Shown here: positions 14,863 to 16,156 of the stretch, in pieces
Position numbering within the stretch: the first letter of the stretch is position 1
Layout of the letters: the number at the start of each line of letters is the position of its first letter
From: Kiritimatiellia bacterium
Lineage (GTDB): Bacteria; Verrucomicrobiota; Kiritimatiellia; SLAD01
Assembly: GCA_007134175.1 (NCBI GenBank)
Contig: SLLF01000178.1
Coordinates: 1 to 16,156, forward strand
Length of the DNA stretch: 16,156 nucleotides
Direction of reading: 5' to 3'
Notes under the pieces: generated by a model
What the model saw: only the letters and a program-made list of their open reading frames with translations
Told to the model about the DNA's origin: nothing
The model's database searches: none
Made by a program: the position numbers and the translations under genes

Positions 14863-16156
14863 TCAAAAATGGTACAGCAGGCGGCCCGACACGGTGTGCT
14901 CGGTATATTCATCGGTGGCGTTCACCGTAAATTCCCCATTGACCTCGAACCCGTTTTCAAAGGTGCGGGTCACCATGCCTGCAAAACCAACCATGCGTTG
15001 CCAACCCCGTTGCGGGTTGCGCCCTGGCGACCAGCCACCCGCTTCCCCTAGGGCGCGGGCTTGTGCGAATTCTTCGCGTTCCTCTCGCCGAGCGCGCGCC
15101 TTTTGGACCCCGATATGAGCGCGCACCATGCCAAAATAGTTGGGGTAGCTGCGCCGCAAGCGCAGCAGCAACGCGTGGCGCTGATCCCAAAACGGGGTCC
15201 AATAGAGGTCACTGTCGCGGTCCACGGTGTCAATGGCGTTTTCAATCCCCACCCAGACATCATAGCGGTCGGACAATTGCCAAAGGTTCTCAAATTCGCC
15301 TTTGAGCAGGGAATTCCTGTCGTCAAAATAGGCAAAATAAGCTAGACCCGTCGAATGCCAGTAATCACGGATACGCCAGATAGACCGCAAAGCCACACTG
15401 TCGTATTGTATCATTTCCCGTGCCGAAGGGACGACCCCGCGATGGTAGCGTGCCGCCATATCAATCGCCAAGACAGGTCGCCATTGGTGCTCCAATACGA
15501 CCGTGTAGGCGTCCTCCTTGCCGATCTCGCGGCCATCGAATTCGTAATATCGCACCTCGCCCAGCGTAAAGGAACCCGATTCATGGGTATAGTGCAACGC
15601 CGCTCCCACGAAATCCTTGTCGGCAGCGTAGCGGGTACGATCCACTTGGTTCGATAACACCGTCCGCGTGTCAATGGTTACCCGCGATATACGGGAATCC
15701 GTCACTTCGCCATTCTCAACTGTAAGCTCGCTGACATCCTGCGCCGTTCGTGTCCGCACCTGTACCTCGACCAAGCGGTTCGTTTCCACGGTCTGTTTGA
15801 TGCGCCCGCGCCCGGCGCGGACCTGCAAGCCCGTGCGCCGGTTGACATAGAGCCCTCCGAAGATCGCGGCTTCGCGGTCATCAATCATGATATTGGCCCG
15901 TGTCAGCTTACCTTCGATTCCTAGATGCGGCCGACGCAGGGAGATCAACGGTTCAGCGCCTGCATCGAGCCCGGTCAAATCCTCGACGGTTTCCGGCAGC
16001 GCCACCAACCGACCAAGATGGCGGCGGACATGTTCTTGCAGCTCCGCCAGATCTTCTTCCGGATAGCCATCCCGCTTCAGCAGCTCCACATTTTCCAGCG
16101 CCAAATGCAAGCGTCCGGTTAGCGCCGCCATCTCTGCCCGCATGCGGCGGGCAATA
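14863..16156 (-). CDS. Outer-membrane beta-barrel protein, C-terminal part (5' end outside window)
   Basis: The gene runs off the right edge; its frame is open beyond an in-frame ATG at 16143, so at least 430 residues of a larger protein are seen. The first 70 or so residues here are helical (LTGRLHLALENVELLKRDGY, LAELQEHVRRHLGRLVALP) and may be the end of a helical repeat region. The rest consists of alternating-pattern strands rich in aromatic residues (VGAALHYTHESGSF, DMAARYHRG, TGLAYFAYF, DVWVGIENAID, DLYWTPFWDQRHALLLRL). It ends in RLLYHF, with the C-terminal phenylalanine typical of BAM-inserted outer-membrane proteins. The layout recalls the barrels of PgaA or BcsC-type polysaccharide exporters, but I cannot assign it to either. 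It converges on the antiporter gene with 6 nt between stops. Confidence 0.7.
   Translation of the reverse strand, partial: IARRMRAEMAALTGRLHLALENVELLKRDGYPEEDLAELQEHVRRHLGRLVALPETVEDLTGLDAGAEPLISLRRPHLGIEGKLTRANIMIDDREAAIFGGLYVNRRTGLQVRAGRGRIKQTVETNRLVEVQVRTRTAQDVSELTVENGEVTDSRISRVTIDTRTVLSNQVDRTRYAADKDFVGAALHYTHESGSFTLGEVRYYEFDGREIGKEDAYTVVLEHQWRPVLAIDMAARYHRGVVPSAREMIQYDSVALRSIWRIRDYWHSTGLAYFAYFDDRNSLLKGEFENLWQLSDRYDVWVGIENAIDTVDRDSDLYWTPFWDQRHALLLRLRRSYPNYFGMVRAHIGVQKARARREEREEFAQARALGEAGGWSPGRNPQRGWQRMVGFAGMVTRTFENGFEVNGEFTVNATDEYTEHTVSGRLLYHF

Overview
The window is GC-rich bacterial chromosome, densely packed, with ten plus-strand protein genes (the first possibly cut by the left edge), one tRNA gene, and one minus-strand gene that runs off the right end. 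It carries core genes (dnaG, a tRNA-Val, thrS, infC) and envelope features of a two-membrane bacterium: a LysM lipoprotein and a beta-barrel ending in phenylalanine. The TGS-less ThrS, tandem GYF_2 protein, SorE/SrlD-type genes and NEW3-like secreted glycosidase relative suggest the PVC superphylum, perhaps Kiritimatiellota or Lentisphaerota. That placement is inference; no marker here fixes it.

Layout: (1) 2-2150, a small membrane-anchored hypothetical protein followed by primase dnaG. (2) 2265-7950, a tight four-gene cassette behind a plausible sigma70-type promoter (2157-2185): a divergent PHP-domain protein, a SorE-type zinc dehydrogenase, a SrlD-type short-chain dehydrogenase and a secreted protein with a degenerate GH31 fold. 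The two dehydrogenases together suggest interconversion of ketose phosphate, hexitol phosphate and fructose 6-phosphate. (3) 7963-8140, a promoter, tRNA-Val(GAC) with encoded CCA, and a GC-rich hairpin. (4) 8178-14856, thrS, infC, a LysM coiled-coil lipoprotein, a tandem-GYF_2 coiled-coil protein and a large antiporter, nearly contiguous and probably co-transcribed. The usual rpmI-rplT pair does not follow infC. (5) 14863-16156, the C-terminal part of an outer-membrane beta-barrel protein, converging on the antiporter gene with only 6 nt between stop codons.

The most notable points are a CPA2 antiporter fused to a Usp-like region and a C-terminal PTS EIIA type 2 domain that keeps the phospho-acceptor histidine; a SorE-type dehydrogenase with about 100 extra residues that look like a duplicated half of its own nucleotide-binding lobe; a secreted GH31-like protein that seems to have lost its catalytic aspartates; a PHP protein with altered metal ligands; and an AUU codon directly before the infC AUG, better spaced from the Shine-Dalgarno sequence than the AUG is. 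There are no rRNA genes, insertion sequences, CRISPR arrays or convincing intrinsic terminators. No gap between genes exceeds 300 nt.
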